Positions 17,901 to 27,399 of a stretch of DNA of 64,000 bases are shown one piece after another; position 1 is the stretch's first letter, and each line of letters starts with the position of its first letter. Origin of the DNA: Cyanobacteria bacterium FACHB-DQ100 (lineage in GTDB: Bacteria; Cyanobacteriota; Cyanobacteriia; Leptolyngbyales; Leptolyngbyaceae); NCBI GenBank assembly GCA_014695195.1, contig JACJNW010000037.1, positions 124,001 through 188,000 on the forward strand, written 5' to 3'. The notes under the pieces are model-generated. The model ran no database searches, was not told the origin of the DNA, and saw only the letters and a list, made by a program, of their open reading frames with translations. The position numbers and the translations under genes are program-made.

Positions 17901-17940
17901 TCCAAACAAAACCCCGTATTCCGGTTTGGATAGGACGGGG
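17901..17940 (-). terminator. Terminator for the nfi / secreted protein pair, with interleaved stems
   Basis: On the minus strand CCCCGT pairs with ACGGGG and is followed directly by TTTTG, which fits a factor-independent terminator for the genes at 17996-19040. A second perfect 7-bp pair (TCCAAAC with GTTTGGA) interleaves with the first in the order a-b-a'-b', the arrangement of an H-type pseudoknot. Confidence 0.5.
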
Positions 17941-17995
17941 CAAAAGACGCAGTTAGGAGGTATCTGCTATTCACACTATCGAAGGAAATACTAAC

Positions 17996-18379
17996 TTAGC
18001 GCGATCTTAAGATGTTCTTAACGTCTAGATTGGGGAGTGGGTCGCTGACTCCCCGAAATGAACCCGGTTTTCCACTAGCGACTCCAAACGCATCACGCGG
18101 CGGCTTGAAAAAACTACAGACGATTTCTGCGGTTCCATCTTGTTCAAATAGCTCCAGAACTTTGTTCGGTTGAATCGCAATTCTCTTACGGCAGTCGTAT
18201 ACCTGCATTGGCTTTACTTCACCATCGACTCGCACTTTGGCACGATACTCCCAATAGTTCTTTGCGCTGCGTTTGATGGTCACAATACAAATTTCGTGGT
18301 TGTCTAAGGTTCGACAAGGTGCTGCCTGCACCGGTAATGTCACATTAATGAACAGAATAATCAGAATTAAAAGTCGCAT
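17996..18379 (-). CDS. Small secreted protein of unknown function
   Basis: A 127-residue protein with a clear signal peptide (MRLLILIILFINVTLPVQA) and, in the mature part, four Cys (CRTLDNHEIC, YDCRK, VCSFF) that could form two disulfides in the periplasm. No family is recognised. Its ATG lies one base after the stop of the endonuclease V gene, so it is translated from the same message. An SH3-like small beta fold is possible but not supported. Confidence 0.75.
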   Translation of the reverse strand: MRLLILIILFINVTLPVQAAPCRTLDNHEICIVTIKRSAKNYWEYRAKVRVDGEVKPMQVYDCRKRIAIQPNKVLELFEQDGTAEIVCSFFKPPRDAFGVASGKPGSFRGVSDPLPNLDVKNILRSR

Positions 18380-18380
18380 T

Positions 18381-19040
18381 TCAGCCGCTAGCTAATTTGT
18401 GTGCATGTCGTGTTGTTTCTGGTAATCGATATTTTGTGGTGCAACCCATCACATAAGCGATCGCTGTTTCTAAACTAATCCGATGTCCAGAAGAAATATA
18501 AAGCGGATTGGTGCCGATGCGAGTTCGCAGAACGGCTCCGATCGTGTCGCCTTTATGTAGCAGTGGCACCCATTTACCGCGTTGGTTTGGCACTTCTGCA
18601 TAAGTTCCGACTAATCGGGATTTTGCAACCCCGACCGCAGGTAAATTCGTCAACACTCCCAAATGACAGGCGATGCCAAATCGTCTTGGATGCGCCAATC
18701 CTTGACCATCACACAGCAACAAATCGGGAGTGGTTTGAAGTTGCTCCAGCGCATCTAGCACCGCAGGCACTTCTCGAAACGAGAGAAACCCCGGAATGTA
18801 GGGGAAGGTTGTCGGACGACGAGCGATCGCGCTTTCATGAAGCTTTAACTCTGGATAAGACAACACCGCGACAGCCGCTCGCGTGACGGTGCCCTCGCTC
18901 TCGAATCCCACATCGATCCCCGCAACAAACTGAACCACACCAAACTGATCTTGGGTGATGACTTCTTGACGAAGTTCCTGTTGGATTGGGATGGCTGCTT
19001 CTGCCGTCAGCGCCCACTCATGTCGTGGTTCAATTTTCAT
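18381..19040 (-). CDS. nfi: Endonuclease V (deoxyinosine 3' endonuclease)
   Basis: A 219-residue repair nuclease that nicks DNA (and in some organisms RNA) one base 3' of inosine. Family motifs are present: VAGIDVGFE with the first catalytic Asp, [14 protein letters not shown] for base recognition, [15 protein letters not shown] with the second Asp, and GVAKSRLVG. The start at 19040 gives the usual length; 14 more residues are possible upstream at 19082. It lies divergent from the kinase/receptor fusion gene, 65 bases away. Confidence 0.95.
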   Translation of the reverse strand: MKIEPRHEWALTAEAAIPIQQELRQEVITQDQFGVVQFVAGIDVGFESEGTVTRAAVAVLSYPELKLHESAIARRPTTFPYIPGFLSFREVPAVLDALEQLQTTPDLLLCDGQGLAHPRRFGIACHLGVLTNLPAVGVAKSRLVGTYAEVPNQRGKWVPLLHKGDTIGAVLRTRIGTNPLYISSGHRISLETAIAYVMGCTTKYRLPETTRHAHKLASG

Positions 19041-19105
19041 GACTGCTTCGTGTATGATTTTGTCGATCGACCTACAATGCACTATTATCTCTTTCCAGGG
19101 CTGCG

Positions 19106-21334
19106 ATGCTAGGACGACTTCTCGATGGACGATACAGAATTATTCAGGCTCTAGGTTCGGGCGGCTTTGGGCAGACGTACATCGCAGAAGATACCCGTCG
19201 TCCCGGAAATCCGCGCTGTGTGCTGAAGCATTTGAGCTTTTCGAGCTACGATGAAGCGATTTTGCGGCAGGTGCGCCGCATGTTTTACGCTGAGGCGGAT
19301 ACGCTGGAAAAATTAGGCAAGCACGACCAAATTCCGCAACTGCTGGCGTATTTTGAACAAGACCACGAGTTTTATCTGGTGCAAGAATTCATTCAGGGGC
19401 ATCCCCTGAGCGATGAAATTACTGGCGGTCACCGACTTTCAGAAGCTCAAGTGATTGAACTACTCGAAGATGTCACGCGAGTTCTTGATTTTGTGCATCA
19501 ACAGGGTGTGATTCATCGCGATCTCAAACCTGAAAACCTGATTCGCCGCGATCGCGATGAAAAGCTGGTGCTGATCGATTTTGGAGCCGTTAAAACCATT
19601 GTTGAGACCTCGATTGCAGAAACGCAGGTGCAAACCCAAGTTAGCCTTCCCGTATACACCACAGGCTATGCTGCTAGCGAACAATGCCTCGGAAAACCAA
19701 GATATAACAGTGACTTCTATTCGTTAGGAATCATTGCCATTCAAGCTCTAACTGGAATGCGTCCTTCCCAGTTTGCCCACGATCCCCGGACTTACAGCCT
19801 CGTCTGGCGTGAACACGCAAACGTGAGCGACGAGCTTGCGGATGTGATCGAGAAAATGACGCAGTTTCACTTTAACGATCGCTATCAAACCGCCTCAGAG
19901 GTATTCGCCGCATTAGCGCAAGTCAAGTCTGCGACCTTTACGCAAGTTCCCCTCTCAAAAATTGGTCGCCCTCCGCGCGCTCGTCGCTCAAAAAAGTCTT
20001 TCAAATTTGCGGCGATCGGGCTGGGAGCTGCGTCAATCGTCGGGATTGCTATCTGGGCATTAACGCGCCCCGCTGCAACACCCGTAGTCGAGCAGGCGGC
20101 ACAACAACTTAGTTTTGGGGAAATCGGACTCAATCCACTTTCACAAACGCCGCTGAAGCAAGCCGCGATCGACAAAATGAGGAGCGGCAATTTTTCTGAA
20201 GCGGTGAAGCTCTTCGAGAAAGCACGACGCGCAGATAAATCTGATCCCGAAACCTTAATCTATTTGAACAATGCCCGCATCGGCAACCATCAAGCTCATA
20301 CCATTGCGGTAGTGATCCCGGTTCGCACTCAACCTCAGTCTTCGATCGAAGTACTACGTGGCGTTGCTCAAGCGCAAGATCGAATCAATCAAACCAAAAG
20401 TATAAAGCTACGAGTTGCGGTGGCGTGGGATGACTCTGATCCTAGACTCGCAAGCACGATCGCAACTCAGTTGGTGAACGATCCAAAAGTTCTCGGCGTG
20501 ATTGGACATGGAACCAGCGACACAACCTATGCAGCCGGAAAAATCTATCAAGCCGGGGAACTGGTTGCTATTTCTCCGGTTAGCTCGGCAAAAGATTTGT
20601 CGGGCTTTAGTCGCTATGTGTTTCGCACGATGCCGAGTGATGAATTGCCTGCTAAACAGCTTGCCGCCTACCTAACTAAACGGCTGAACAAACGAAAGGT
20701 CGCCATCTTCTTCAATTCCAAAAATCGCTACAGTCGATCGCTCACCGACTCGTTTAAAGATGCGCTCTACTATGGGGATCGAGGGCAAGTCGTGGATCAA
20801 ATTGATTTAAGTGATCCCGCGATCGAGATTGCCGATAGAGTGAACCAAGCGAGGAGAAAGGGGGCACAAGCTATCCTGCTGGCTCCTAACAGCGAATTGC
20901 TCGATCGAGCGCTGCTTGTGATTAACGCCAATCAAAAACGGTTGCCGATTCTGGCAGGAGATGCCCTTTATAGCTCCCGGATTCTTACAGAACTGGGAAA
21001 TCTTGCAGCAGGAATGGTCGTTGCAATTCCCGCAGCACAAACTCAGCTACAGAATTCGCCGTTTGAGCAGCAAGCGCGATCGGTTTGGGGCAAGCCTGCA
21101 CCTTGGCGATCGGCACTCGGCTATGATGCGGCTCAAGCGTTCATTGCAGCGCTGCAAAAAGCGCCCACCCGGAACGGCATTCGCGCTGCACTTTCAACCC
21201 CGGAATTCACCACGATCGGAGCAGTCAATCCCGTCAATTTCACCCCGAACGGCGATCGCGAAATGGCGATCGTGCTAGTGCGGGTGACTCCGGCAAAATC
21301 TGGGCGATTTGTGTTCCGACCGGTCATGAAGTAG
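19106..21334 (+). CDS. Ser/Thr kinase fused to a branched-chain-type ligand-binding domain
   Basis: A 742-residue membrane receptor kinase. The cytoplasmic Hanks-type kinase occupies about 10-270, with [10 protein letters not shown]41, HRDLKPEN (D139) and DFG at 158-160. A basic stretch and one membrane helix follow at about 300-320. After a short TPR-like linker (about 345-390), a type I periplasmic binding fold of the LivJ/Peripla_BP_6 kind (about 400-740) closes the protein. The C-terminal domain would lie in the periplasm and bind an amino acid or similar small molecule that controls the kinase. This fusion is known in some cyanobacteria; the ligand is not. Confidence 0.92.
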   Translation: MLGRLLDGRYRIIQALGSGGFGQTYIAEDTRRPGNPRCVLKHLSFSSYDEAILRQVRRMFYAEADTLEKLGKHDQIPQLLAYFEQDHEFYLVQEFIQGHPLSDEITGGHRLSEAQVIELLEDVTRVLDFVHQQGVIHRDLKPENLIRRDRDEKLVLIDFGAVKTIVETSIAETQVQTQVSLPVYTTGYAASEQCLGKPRYNSDFYSLGIIAIQALTGMRPSQFAHDPRTYSLVWREHANVSDELADVIEKMTQFHFNDRYQTASEVFAALAQVKSATFTQVPLSKIGRPPRARRSKKSFKFAAIGLGAASIVGIAIWALTRPAATPVVEQAAQQLSFGEIGLNPLSQTPLKQAAIDKMRSGNFSEAVKLFEKARRADKSDPETLIYLNNARIGNHQAHTIAVVIPVRTQPQSSIEVLRGVAQAQDRINQTKSIKLRVAVAWDDSDPRLASTIATQLVNDPKVLGVIGHGTSDTTYAAGKIYQAGELVAISPVSSAKDLSGFSRYVFRTMPSDELPAKQLAAYLTKRLNKRKVAIFFNSKNRYSRSLTDSFKDALYYGDRGQVVDQIDLSDPAIEIADRVNQARRKGAQAILLAPNSELLDRALLVINANQKRLPILAGDALYSSRILTELGNLAAGMVVAIPAAQTQLQNSPFEQQARSVWGKPAPWRSALGYDAAQAFIAALQKAPTRNGIRAALSTPEFTTIGAVNPVNFTPNGDREMAIVLVRVTPAKSGRFVFRPVMK

Positions 21335-21336
21335 CG

Positions 21337-21702
21337 CTATTTTACAGGCTGAGTCACAGGTTGAGTTGTAGGGGCGGGTGTGACGGATGCGGGTTGGGAT
21401 TGCAGCAGAACTTGGCGACGCTTGAGGAATTCAGCAGTTGCAGCGTCTAGGCTATCTCGCTGCTGCTGTCGGAAGGCATCGGGGTCGATCGAGGTTTGAG
21501 TCGCACGCTGAATTAGCTCCATCAAACCCGTGCTGGGGTTTTCGCCGCGATTGTTAAACAGATTACTCAAAGAATCTTGGGACTGCGGATCACGAAGCAA
21601 ATCAGCGCTACTGGGTGCTTGTTGAGCGTGAGCCGGTTGCGCGAGTGCGAACGCAGCACCCAATCCTGCAATGAATCCAAATGCCAATGCTTTCCTAGAC
21701 AT
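21337..21702 (-). CDS. Small secreted Gln/Pro-rich protein
   Basis: A 121-residue protein with an N-terminal signal peptide (AFGFIAGLGAAFALAQPAHAQ, cleaved after AHA), a short helical region containing SLSNLFNNRGENPSTGLMEL, and a Pro/Thr/Gln-rich tail. No family is recognised. It is convergent with the kinase gene with 2 bases between the stops. Export to the periplasm is the only supported statement. Confidence 0.7.
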   Translation of the reverse strand: MSRKALAFGFIAGLGAAFALAQPAHAQQAPSSADLLRDPQSQDSLSNLFNNRGENPSTGLMELIQRATQTSIDPDAFRQQQRDSLDAATAEFLKRRQVLLQSQPASVTPAPTTQPVTQPVK

Positions 21703-21940
21703 GAAACAACTCCCCGTTTGCGATGGTTTGAATGACTTTGCCCTACTGACATTCTACTGAGGACAAATTGTGATGACGAATTGTTTTGGAAATTTCTCCC
21801 ATCACAACCCCTAATTCTCAGAATAGAAAATCTCTACGGTTAGATGAAACTGTTGCACTTACAAATCTGTCACAGGAGGGATGTACGAAACTCCAGCTTC
21901 GTGAGATTGTATAGGAGTGTGAGGAGATTGATTCAAGTTT

Positions 21941-21987
21941 CAAAAGCCTTTGAAGTCGAAACACGGCAAGACGTTCAAAGGCTTTTG
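21941..21987. terminator. Strong bidirectional terminator at the end of the AGE gene
   Basis: A perfect 14-bp stem (CAAAAGCCTTTGAA paired with TTCAAAGGCTTTTG) with a 19-base loop. The GC core is flanked by A and T runs, so it can end transcripts in both directions. The epimerase stop codon lies inside one arm. Confidence 0.8.
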
Positions 21988-23165
21988 TTTTGCGAAGAAT
22001 CTGAACGATCGAGCTTCTCGAACTCCTGCCAGCAGAGGTACAGCGATCGTGGCACATGAAAGCAGCCTTTCCACTTGCCGCCCTTCAGATTGAGTAGCAC
22101 TTCGCCGCGTCGATTGAGATAGCCAAACCATTCACCATACTCTCGATCGGCAAAGTGGTTCCAACTGTAATCGTGGACTTTTTCGTACCAGTTCCAGCAT
22201 TCTGCACGTCCGGTCAGACGATACCCCATGACCAGTGCGACTAATGTTTCAACATGAACCCACCAGAGCTTTTGATCCCACTCTAGCTGTTGAGTAGGAT
22301 AGCCTTTGATATCAAGGAAGTAATAGATTCCGCCATAGGTTTGATCCCAAGCAAACTCTAGTGTATTGATTACAACGTCAACACATTGGTTAATCAAGTC
22401 CAGATTATTGCTGCGTTCGGCGATATCCATCATGAACCACATCGCCTCAATACCATGACCCGGATTAATCAAGCGACCTTCAAAAGAATCGATGTGGGAG
22501 CCATCTGGAGCAACATTTTCGTAAAGTAAGTTCTGATCCAAAAAATCAGTCATCACTTCTTGAACCGTTGCTTTAAGCACTTGTTCTAGCGTTTCCTGGG
22601 GTAGTAACCATTCCATCTCTAGCGTTAAATTTGCAAGGATCATCGGGACGGATAACCCTTTCATCGATCGCGTTCCCGGATACGCTTTGTTATAAACTCC
22701 TTTTGGGTTGTTCTGCCGACGCAAGACGTTCTGATATGCCTGCAGTGCAACCTCTCGCGCCCAGTCCTGACCGGATGCTAACGCAAATTGACTAAACGCC
22801 ATCGCTGCAAAACAGTCAGAGAAGATATTGTACGGCTGAATCAAGGGTTGACCCGAACGATCGAGCGAAAAATACCAGTTGCCCTCAGCGTCGCGCCCAT
22901 GTTTTGCTAAAAATTTCGCGCCATGTTCTGCGATGTCTAACCACTCGGATCGCGGCTCCAATCGGTTGCACAACATCGAAAACATCCAAATCTGGCGGTT
23001 TTGCAACCAGATAAATTTATCCGTATCGTAGACACTCCCGGTGCGATCGAGGCAGGTAAAATAGCCGCCTTGCGGATCGATCGAATGCTTCTGCCAAAAT
23101 GGAAGTACATCATTGAGGAGCGCAGTTTTGTACAGGTCTGCTAACTGCTGAAAATCGCGCTCCAT
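21975..23165 (-). CDS. AGE family (N-acylglucosamine 2-epimerase-like) sugar epimerase
   Basis: A 396-residue alpha/alpha-barrel protein of the AGE family, whose members epimerise N-acetylglucosamine or reducing-end sugars at C2. Characteristic segments are [28 protein letters not shown], the His-containing [16 protein letters not shown] and [20 protein letters not shown]. The substrate (GlcNAc, mannose or a disaccharide) cannot be decided. It lies in a minus-strand run with ssb and the nucleotidyltransferase, which may reflect sugar metabolism but the genes are separated. Confidence 0.9.
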   Translation of the reverse strand: MERDFQQLADLYKTALLNDVLPFWQKHSIDPQGGYFTCLDRTGSVYDTDKFIWLQNRQIWMFSMLCNRLEPRSEWLDIAEHGAKFLAKHGRDAEGNWYFSLDRSGQPLIQPYNIFSDCFAAMAFSQFALASGQDWAREVALQAYQNVLRRQNNPKGVYNKAYPGTRSMKGLSVPMILANLTLEMEWLLPQETLEQVLKATVQEVMTDFLDQNLLYENVAPDGSHIDSFEGRLINPGHGIEAMWFMMDIAERSNNLDLINQCVDVVINTLEFAWDQTYGGIYYFLDIKGYPTQQLEWDQKLWWVHVETLVALVMGYRLTGRAECWNWYEKVHDYSWNHFADREYGEWFGYLNRRGEVLLNLKGGKWKGCFHVPRSLYLCWQEFEKLDRSDSSQNKSL

Positions 23166-23194
23166 ATCACCGCTCCGTAAAATCAGCCTTTATT

Positions 23195-23647
23195 TTAGAA
23201 CGGGATGTCGTCTAACTCAGGTTGAGATTCAAGCGCTGGAGCGGTAGGTGCTTTGAGGGTGCGTTTCGGGGTCGTGGCGGCAGGTGACGGAGTGCTGGGA
23301 GCGCGAGTCGGGGCTTCAGTCGTGACGCTACTAGAGATCGATGCGCCGTTTAGAGCGTGAATTCTTTGAATGGTTAATTCTGCTTGCTTCTCTTTGAAGC
23401 CTTCAGGGCGATCGACGGTATTCATCGTCAAGCGCCCTTCTAGAATCACGCGATCGCCTTGGTGATAGTTTGCTTGAATTTCTTGCGCGAGGTTGCCCCA
23501 GCCCACTGCTTTAAGCTGAGTTGCCGGATCTTCGGGGCGGAGTCCAGCAAACTCCACTCGTAACTCCGCGATCGGGGTTTGGTTGTCGGAGGTGAATCGA
23601 AGCTGCGGTTCCTGAATGATGTCCGCTAACAAAATGATGCTGTTCAT
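23195..23647 (-). CDS. ssb: Single-stranded DNA-binding protein
   Basis: A 150-residue SSB with an OB fold (about 1-100) and a flexible Pro/Thr/Ala-rich linker ending in the acidic DDIPF tip used to recruit repair and replication partners. The OB part is divergent from standard SSB (AELRVEFAGLRPEDPATQLKAVGWG), matching the second, shorter SSB type found in cyanobacteria. It lies 29 bases upstream of the AGE gene on the same strand and could share its transcript. Confidence 0.9.
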   Translation of the reverse strand: MNSIILLADIIQEPQLRFTSDNQTPIAELRVEFAGLRPEDPATQLKAVGWGNLAQEIQANYHQGDRVILEGRLTMNTVDRPEGFKEKQAELTIQRIHALNGASISSSVTTEAPTRAPSTPSPAATTPKRTLKAPTAPALESQPELDDIPF

Positions 23648-23711
23648 AGACCTGTGAAAAGTGGGTGAACGTTATTCTACTGCCTTGGCTGATTTTGTAA
23701 GAAGCGATATT

Positions 23712-26255
23712 TTAGTACACATGCTCTATTCTAGCTTCTTCGATGCCTTGTTCTTGGTAAACAAACTCTTGCACTTTCAGCCGATATTCGCGCAAAATTT
23801 CATCGACCCAGCCGCGATTTGGGCTATTGGCGTAAACGTGAATTAAGGGTTCCGTGGCATCCGGTAAAATCAGCACCCAGCTATCGCTGCGATCGGGATT
23901 AAAAATCTTCACGCCGTCAAACGTCTCTAACATTTCGGCGGGATGACTTTCGACTAAATGCCGCATCAGCGCTCCCTTAATTGTCCAGGGACAGCGCACC
24001 GAATAGGTTTTGTGCGACACACGCGGACACTCTGCCCGAATTTGTGCCAGAGTGCGGTCTTGCAGCGTCAGCATCTCGATCAGTTTCGCAATGCAGAACA
24101 TCGCATCGAAGCCAGGATGCAGTTGCGGAAAGATAAAGCCCATTTCGCCGCTACCCCCTAAAACCGTGTTGCCGTGAGCATGACAGGCTTCCATTAGCGA
24201 CGTTGGACTCGCTTTGGTGCGTACCACTTTGCCATCGTGACGACGAGCAATTTGCTCGATCGCGCTCGACGCATGAACCGGAACCACGATCGTCCCCCGC
24301 GGATTTGATGTCAACATCATATCGACCATCAGCGCCGTCAGCGTTTCACCCCGAATTGGGCTGCCTGTTTCATCCACAAGAATCAACTGTTCCCCGTTAG
24401 CCGAAACTTGCACCCCAAAGGTTGCTTTTAGCGCTTCGACGACGTGACCGAGCTGATTGAGCAGAGATTCACGATCGTTGACCGAGGGAGCCGTTTGCGT
24501 CAGACTGGCATTCAATACGACTGCATCACAGCCAAATTTTGCCAATAGCTGTGGCAAGACTGCACCAGAAACCGCATAAGCGTAATCAATCACAACTTTC
24601 GAGCTACTGTGCTGCACCGCTTGAATGTTCAAATGCCGCTCAAATCCACGGCTGTAGATTTCAGTTGCTTGATTGACGCTCACCACGCCGCCAATTTCTT
24701 GAATCGGAGCGCGGCGAAAATCTTCCTTGAAAAATGCGCCTTCGATCTTTTTCTCGATCGCTTTCGAGACGTTAATTCCAATGCGATCGAAAAACTCAAT
24801 CAAAATGTGATCGGATTTTTCTGGATGAATCCGAATGTGTAAACCGCCTGCGACACCGAGCGTGGGAACGACCGATCGCGACACGGGAATTGCTGTCGCT
24901 TCGAGGTTTTGCACATTAATTCCAACCGACATCAAGCCTGCAATCATCGATCGTGACACCATGCGAGAAATCGTTCTTTGATCTCGTGAAACCGTCACCT
25001 GTGATCCCGGTTTGAGCGTTGAGCCATAGGCTGCTCCCAGCTTCACGGCAAATTCTGGAATGATATCGACGTTGGCGAGTCCAGAAACACCGCGCTGACC
25101 AAATAAATTCCGGTGTGCTGTGTAGCCCCAAATTAAATTGGTGTTGAGCGTTGCGCCTGCTTCTACATTTTTACTGGGCCAAACGCGCACACTGGGGCCA
25201 ATCAGCGCTTCTTCTCCGACAGATGAAAGTGGCCCTACCACTGCGCCTTCTAGAACGTGCGATCGACGATCGATTCTCGCTCCTCGCGCAATCACACAGG
25301 CGCGTAAATGCACTTCATCCCCGATCAAGGCACCGTTCCAGATGATCGGGCGCTTCAAATCTGCTTCTGCCCCGATCGTCACGTTATCTCCAATTGCGGT
25401 TCCGGCTTCGATCGTCACCCGCGCTCCAATCCGGCAGTTATTGCCAATAATTGCCGGTGTTTCAATTCGCGCTGAAGGATCGATATAGGTGTTGTCTCCC
25501 ACCCATAATCCGGGCGATCGCTCGACGTAATCGAACTCTAATTTCACCTTGCGCGATAGTCCTGCATACTGCGCTTCCCGATACGCATCTAAATGCCCGA
25601 CATCGCACCAATAGCCTTCTGCAATGTAGCCATACATCGGCTCACCTTTATCCAGCAGAAGCGGGAACAGATCTTTTGAAAAGTCTGCCTCTTCGTTGTC
25701 CGGCAAATACTTCAGCACATCCGGCTCAAGAATATAAATTCCGGTATTCACCGTATCCGAGAAAATCTCACTGCTCGAAGGTTTTTCTAAGAAGCGACGA
25801 ATGCGGTAATCTTCATCTGTGATTACCACACCGAACTCGATCGGATTCTGTACTCGCGTCAACACTAAGGTTGCTTTCGATCCCTTGCGGTAGTGGAACT
25901 CGATCGCAGCACTCAGGTCAAAATCGGTAACACTATCGCCGCTGATCACCAAAAACGTATCCTCGAGCAATTCCGCAATATTTTTAACGCAACCAGCGGT
26001 TCCTAAAGGCTGATCTTCCTCAACCGCATAAGTCATTTGCACCCCGAACTCACTGCCATCCTGAAAGTAATCACGCATCACATCCGGGAGATAGTGCAGC
26101 GTTGCGATCACTTCCCGAATGTGGTGGCGTTGCAGCAGGTTGATAATATGTTGCGCGATCGGACGGTTGAGAATCGGAACCATCGGTTTTGGCAGGTCAC
26201 AGGTGAGCGGTCTCAGTCGAGTTCCCGATCCACCTGCCATTAACACTGCTCTCAT
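23712..26255 (-). CDS. Sugar-1-phosphate nucleotidyltransferase with degenerate phosphomannomutase domain
   Basis: An 847-residue two-domain protein. Residues 1-230 form a nucleotidyltransferase with MRAVLMAGGSGTRLRPLT and a Lys in LPKPMVPI, likely making GDP-mannose or a similar sugar nucleotide. Hexapeptide (left-handed beta helix) repeats follow at about 250-370. The C-terminal 470 residues resemble phosphomannomutase, but the catalytic TASHNP is replaced by RIHPEKSD, the DGDGD metal loop is absent (VDETGSPI), and the phosphate loop reads LPDATEP. The mutase part is thus probably regulatory or structural. The start at 26255 is supported by AAGGAG upstream; 16 more residues are possible. 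Confidence 0.92.
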   Translation of the reverse strand: MRAVLMAGGSGTRLRPLTCDLPKPMVPILNRPIAQHIINLLQRHHIREVIATLHYLPDVMRDYFQDGSEFGVQMTYAVEEDQPLGTAGCVKNIAELLEDTFLVISGDSVTDFDLSAAIEFHYRKGSKATLVLTRVQNPIEFGVVITDEDYRIRRFLEKPSSSEIFSDTVNTGIYILEPDVLKYLPDNEEADFSKDLFPLLLDKGEPMYGYIAEGYWCDVGHLDAYREAQYAGLSRKVKLEFDYVERSPGLWVGDNTYIDPSARIETPAIIGNNCRIGARVTIEAGTAIGDNVTIGAEADLKRPIIWNGALIGDEVHLRACVIARGARIDRRSHVLEGAVVGPLSSVGEEALIGPSVRVWPSKNVEAGATLNTNLIWGYTAHRNLFGQRGVSGLANVDIIPEFAVKLGAAYGSTLKPGSQVTVSRDQRTISRMVSRSMIAGLMSVGINVQNLEATAIPVSRSVVPTLGVAGGLHIRIHPEKSDHILIEFFDRIGINVSKAIEKKIEGAFFKEDFRRAPIQEIGGVVSVNQATEIYSRGFERHLNIQAVQHSSSKVVIDYAYAVSGAVLPQLLAKFGCDAVVLNASLTQTAPSVNDRESLLNQLGHVVEALKATFGVQVSANGEQLILVDETGSPIRGETLTALMVDMMLTSNPRGTIVVPVHASSAIEQIARRHDGKVVRTKASPTSLMEACHAHGNTVLGGSGEMGFIFPQLHPGFDAMFCIAKLIEMLTLQDRTLAQIRAECPRVSHKTYSVRCPWTIKGALMRHLVESHPAEMLETFDGVKIFNPDRSDSWVLILPDATEPLIHVYANSPNRGWVDEILREYRLKVQEFVYQEQGIEEARIEHVY

Positions 26256-26423
26256 ACAGTCTCCTTCATACTTTCTCGATTTGTGCGATCGCTCTTTATT
26301 CAATTTGACAGCGCTAGCTTTTTTCGGACAGGAATCTCACAATTATTAGCAAATGTGAAGTCCCCCCGACTCTGCATTTCGATTGTTAGAATCTGAAAAG
26401 AAAATGAAAACGAGGACTTTGGC

Positions 26424-26600
26424 ATGAAGCTCTTACTATTGTTGGCGTTGGCGGTGTATGTCGTGGGGGCTTATCGCTTTTGGAAAGGCTTCCGACGGAC
26501 AAACTTTAGTCAAGGTAGAGTGTATTTAGCGCTACTGTGGCCCGCTATGATGTTTAATCGTTCTTACCGTCAAAACTTTACTCGCGCACTCAAAGGCTAA
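26424..26600 (+). CDS. 58-residue membrane protein
   Basis: A short gene with a good ribosome binding site (GAGG, 8 bases before the ATG). The product has one N-terminal membrane helix (LLLLLALAVYVVGAY), a basic loop (FWKGFRRTNFSQGR) and a second, weaker hydrophobic stretch (VYLALLWPAMMF), ending in a basic tail. It looks like a real small inner- or thylakoid-membrane protein of unknown role. It sits 4 bases before the methyltransferase gene on the same strand. Confidence 0.75.
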   Translation: MKLLLLLALAVYVVGAYRFWKGFRRTNFSQGRVYLALLWPAMMFNRSYRQNFTRALKG

Positions 26601-26604
26601 ATCA

Positions 26605-27282
26605 TTGGCTGTACAAGACTGGGATTCACATATTGCTGCGATCGCCGATCGCTTTAACCGAGAATATCGCGGTGAGGCGATCGCGCTGCCTGAAGAAGTT
26701 GAGGCAATGCCGATTTTTCGGGAGCGCGTATCAGGACAGCTTCAAGCAAAGATTACCTCTCCGTTTTGGCAATTGGCGCAACCGCAGAAGAATCAACGCT
26801 GCTTGGATATTGGCTGCGGCGTTGGTTTTTTGATTTATGGCTGGCGGGATTGGAATGCTTACTATTCTGGTCAAGATGTCAGTAAGGTGGCGTGTGATGC
26901 GATCAATGCTCGCGCTCCGCAACTCAATTCTAAGCTGTTTCGCGGGGTTAAGCTCGAAGCGGCGCATCAGTTGCAGTATGAGGCGAACCAGTTTGATTAT
27001 GTGGTTTCGACGGGCGTGAGTTGTTATTCGTCGATCGATTACTGGTCGCTAGTTATGTCCGAAGTGAAGCGGGTGCTTAAACCCGGTGGAGTGTTTGTGT
27101 TTGATGTGCTTGATCCGAATGCACCACTGGCGGAGAGTTGGGCAATTTTGGAAACGTATTTAGGCACAGAAGTCTTTCTTGAGTCGTTAGAAGATTGGAA
27201 GAAATTGATTCAGTCTGAGGGCGGTAAAATTGTGAAAACGCTGCCTGGAGAGTTATTTCAGTTGTACAAGGTAACGTTTTAG
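26605..27282 (+). CDS. Class I SAM-dependent methyltransferase
   Basis: A 225-residue methyltransferase with the SAM-binding motif I CLDIGCGVGFLIYG, an acidic residue ending motif II (YSGQDVSK) and motif III FDYVVSTGV with the post-motif VLKPGGVFVFDVL. The substrate is unknown. The start is a TTG at 26605, taken because no ATG fits; it follows the small membrane protein gene by 4 bases, so coupled translation is likely. Confidence 0.88.
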   Translation: MAVQDWDSHIAAIADRFNREYRGEAIALPEEVEAMPIFRERVSGQLQAKITSPFWQLAQPQKNQRCLDIGCGVGFLIYGWRDWNAYYSGQDVSKVACDAINARAPQLNSKLFRGVKLEAAHQLQYEANQFDYVVSTGVSCYSSIDYWSLVMSEVKRVLKPGGVFVFDVLDPNAPLAESWAILETYLGTEVFLESLEDWKKLIQSEGGKIVKTLPGELFQLYKVTF

Positions 27283-27313
27283 GATGGTACAACGCTGCGT
27301 TATTAGTGGCTTG

Positions 27314-27347
27314 TGCCCCCTAAATCCCCCACGAGTGGGGGACTTTG
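27314..27347 (+). repeat. Half copy of the GCCCCCTAAATCCCCCA repeat
   Basis: GCCCCCTAAATCCCCCA followed within 4 bases by TGGGGGACTTT. The same half-element occurs at 29367, 29441 (inverted), 30172 (inverted), 36881 and 36934 (inverted). Here only one half is seen, 31 bases after the methyltransferase stop, where its own short hairpin could act as an mRNA end. Confidence 0.75.
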
Positions 27348-27399
27348 AGTATAGAAGAACTGTGAACATAGAAGAACTGCTTGAGCTTGGGGAGTTACT

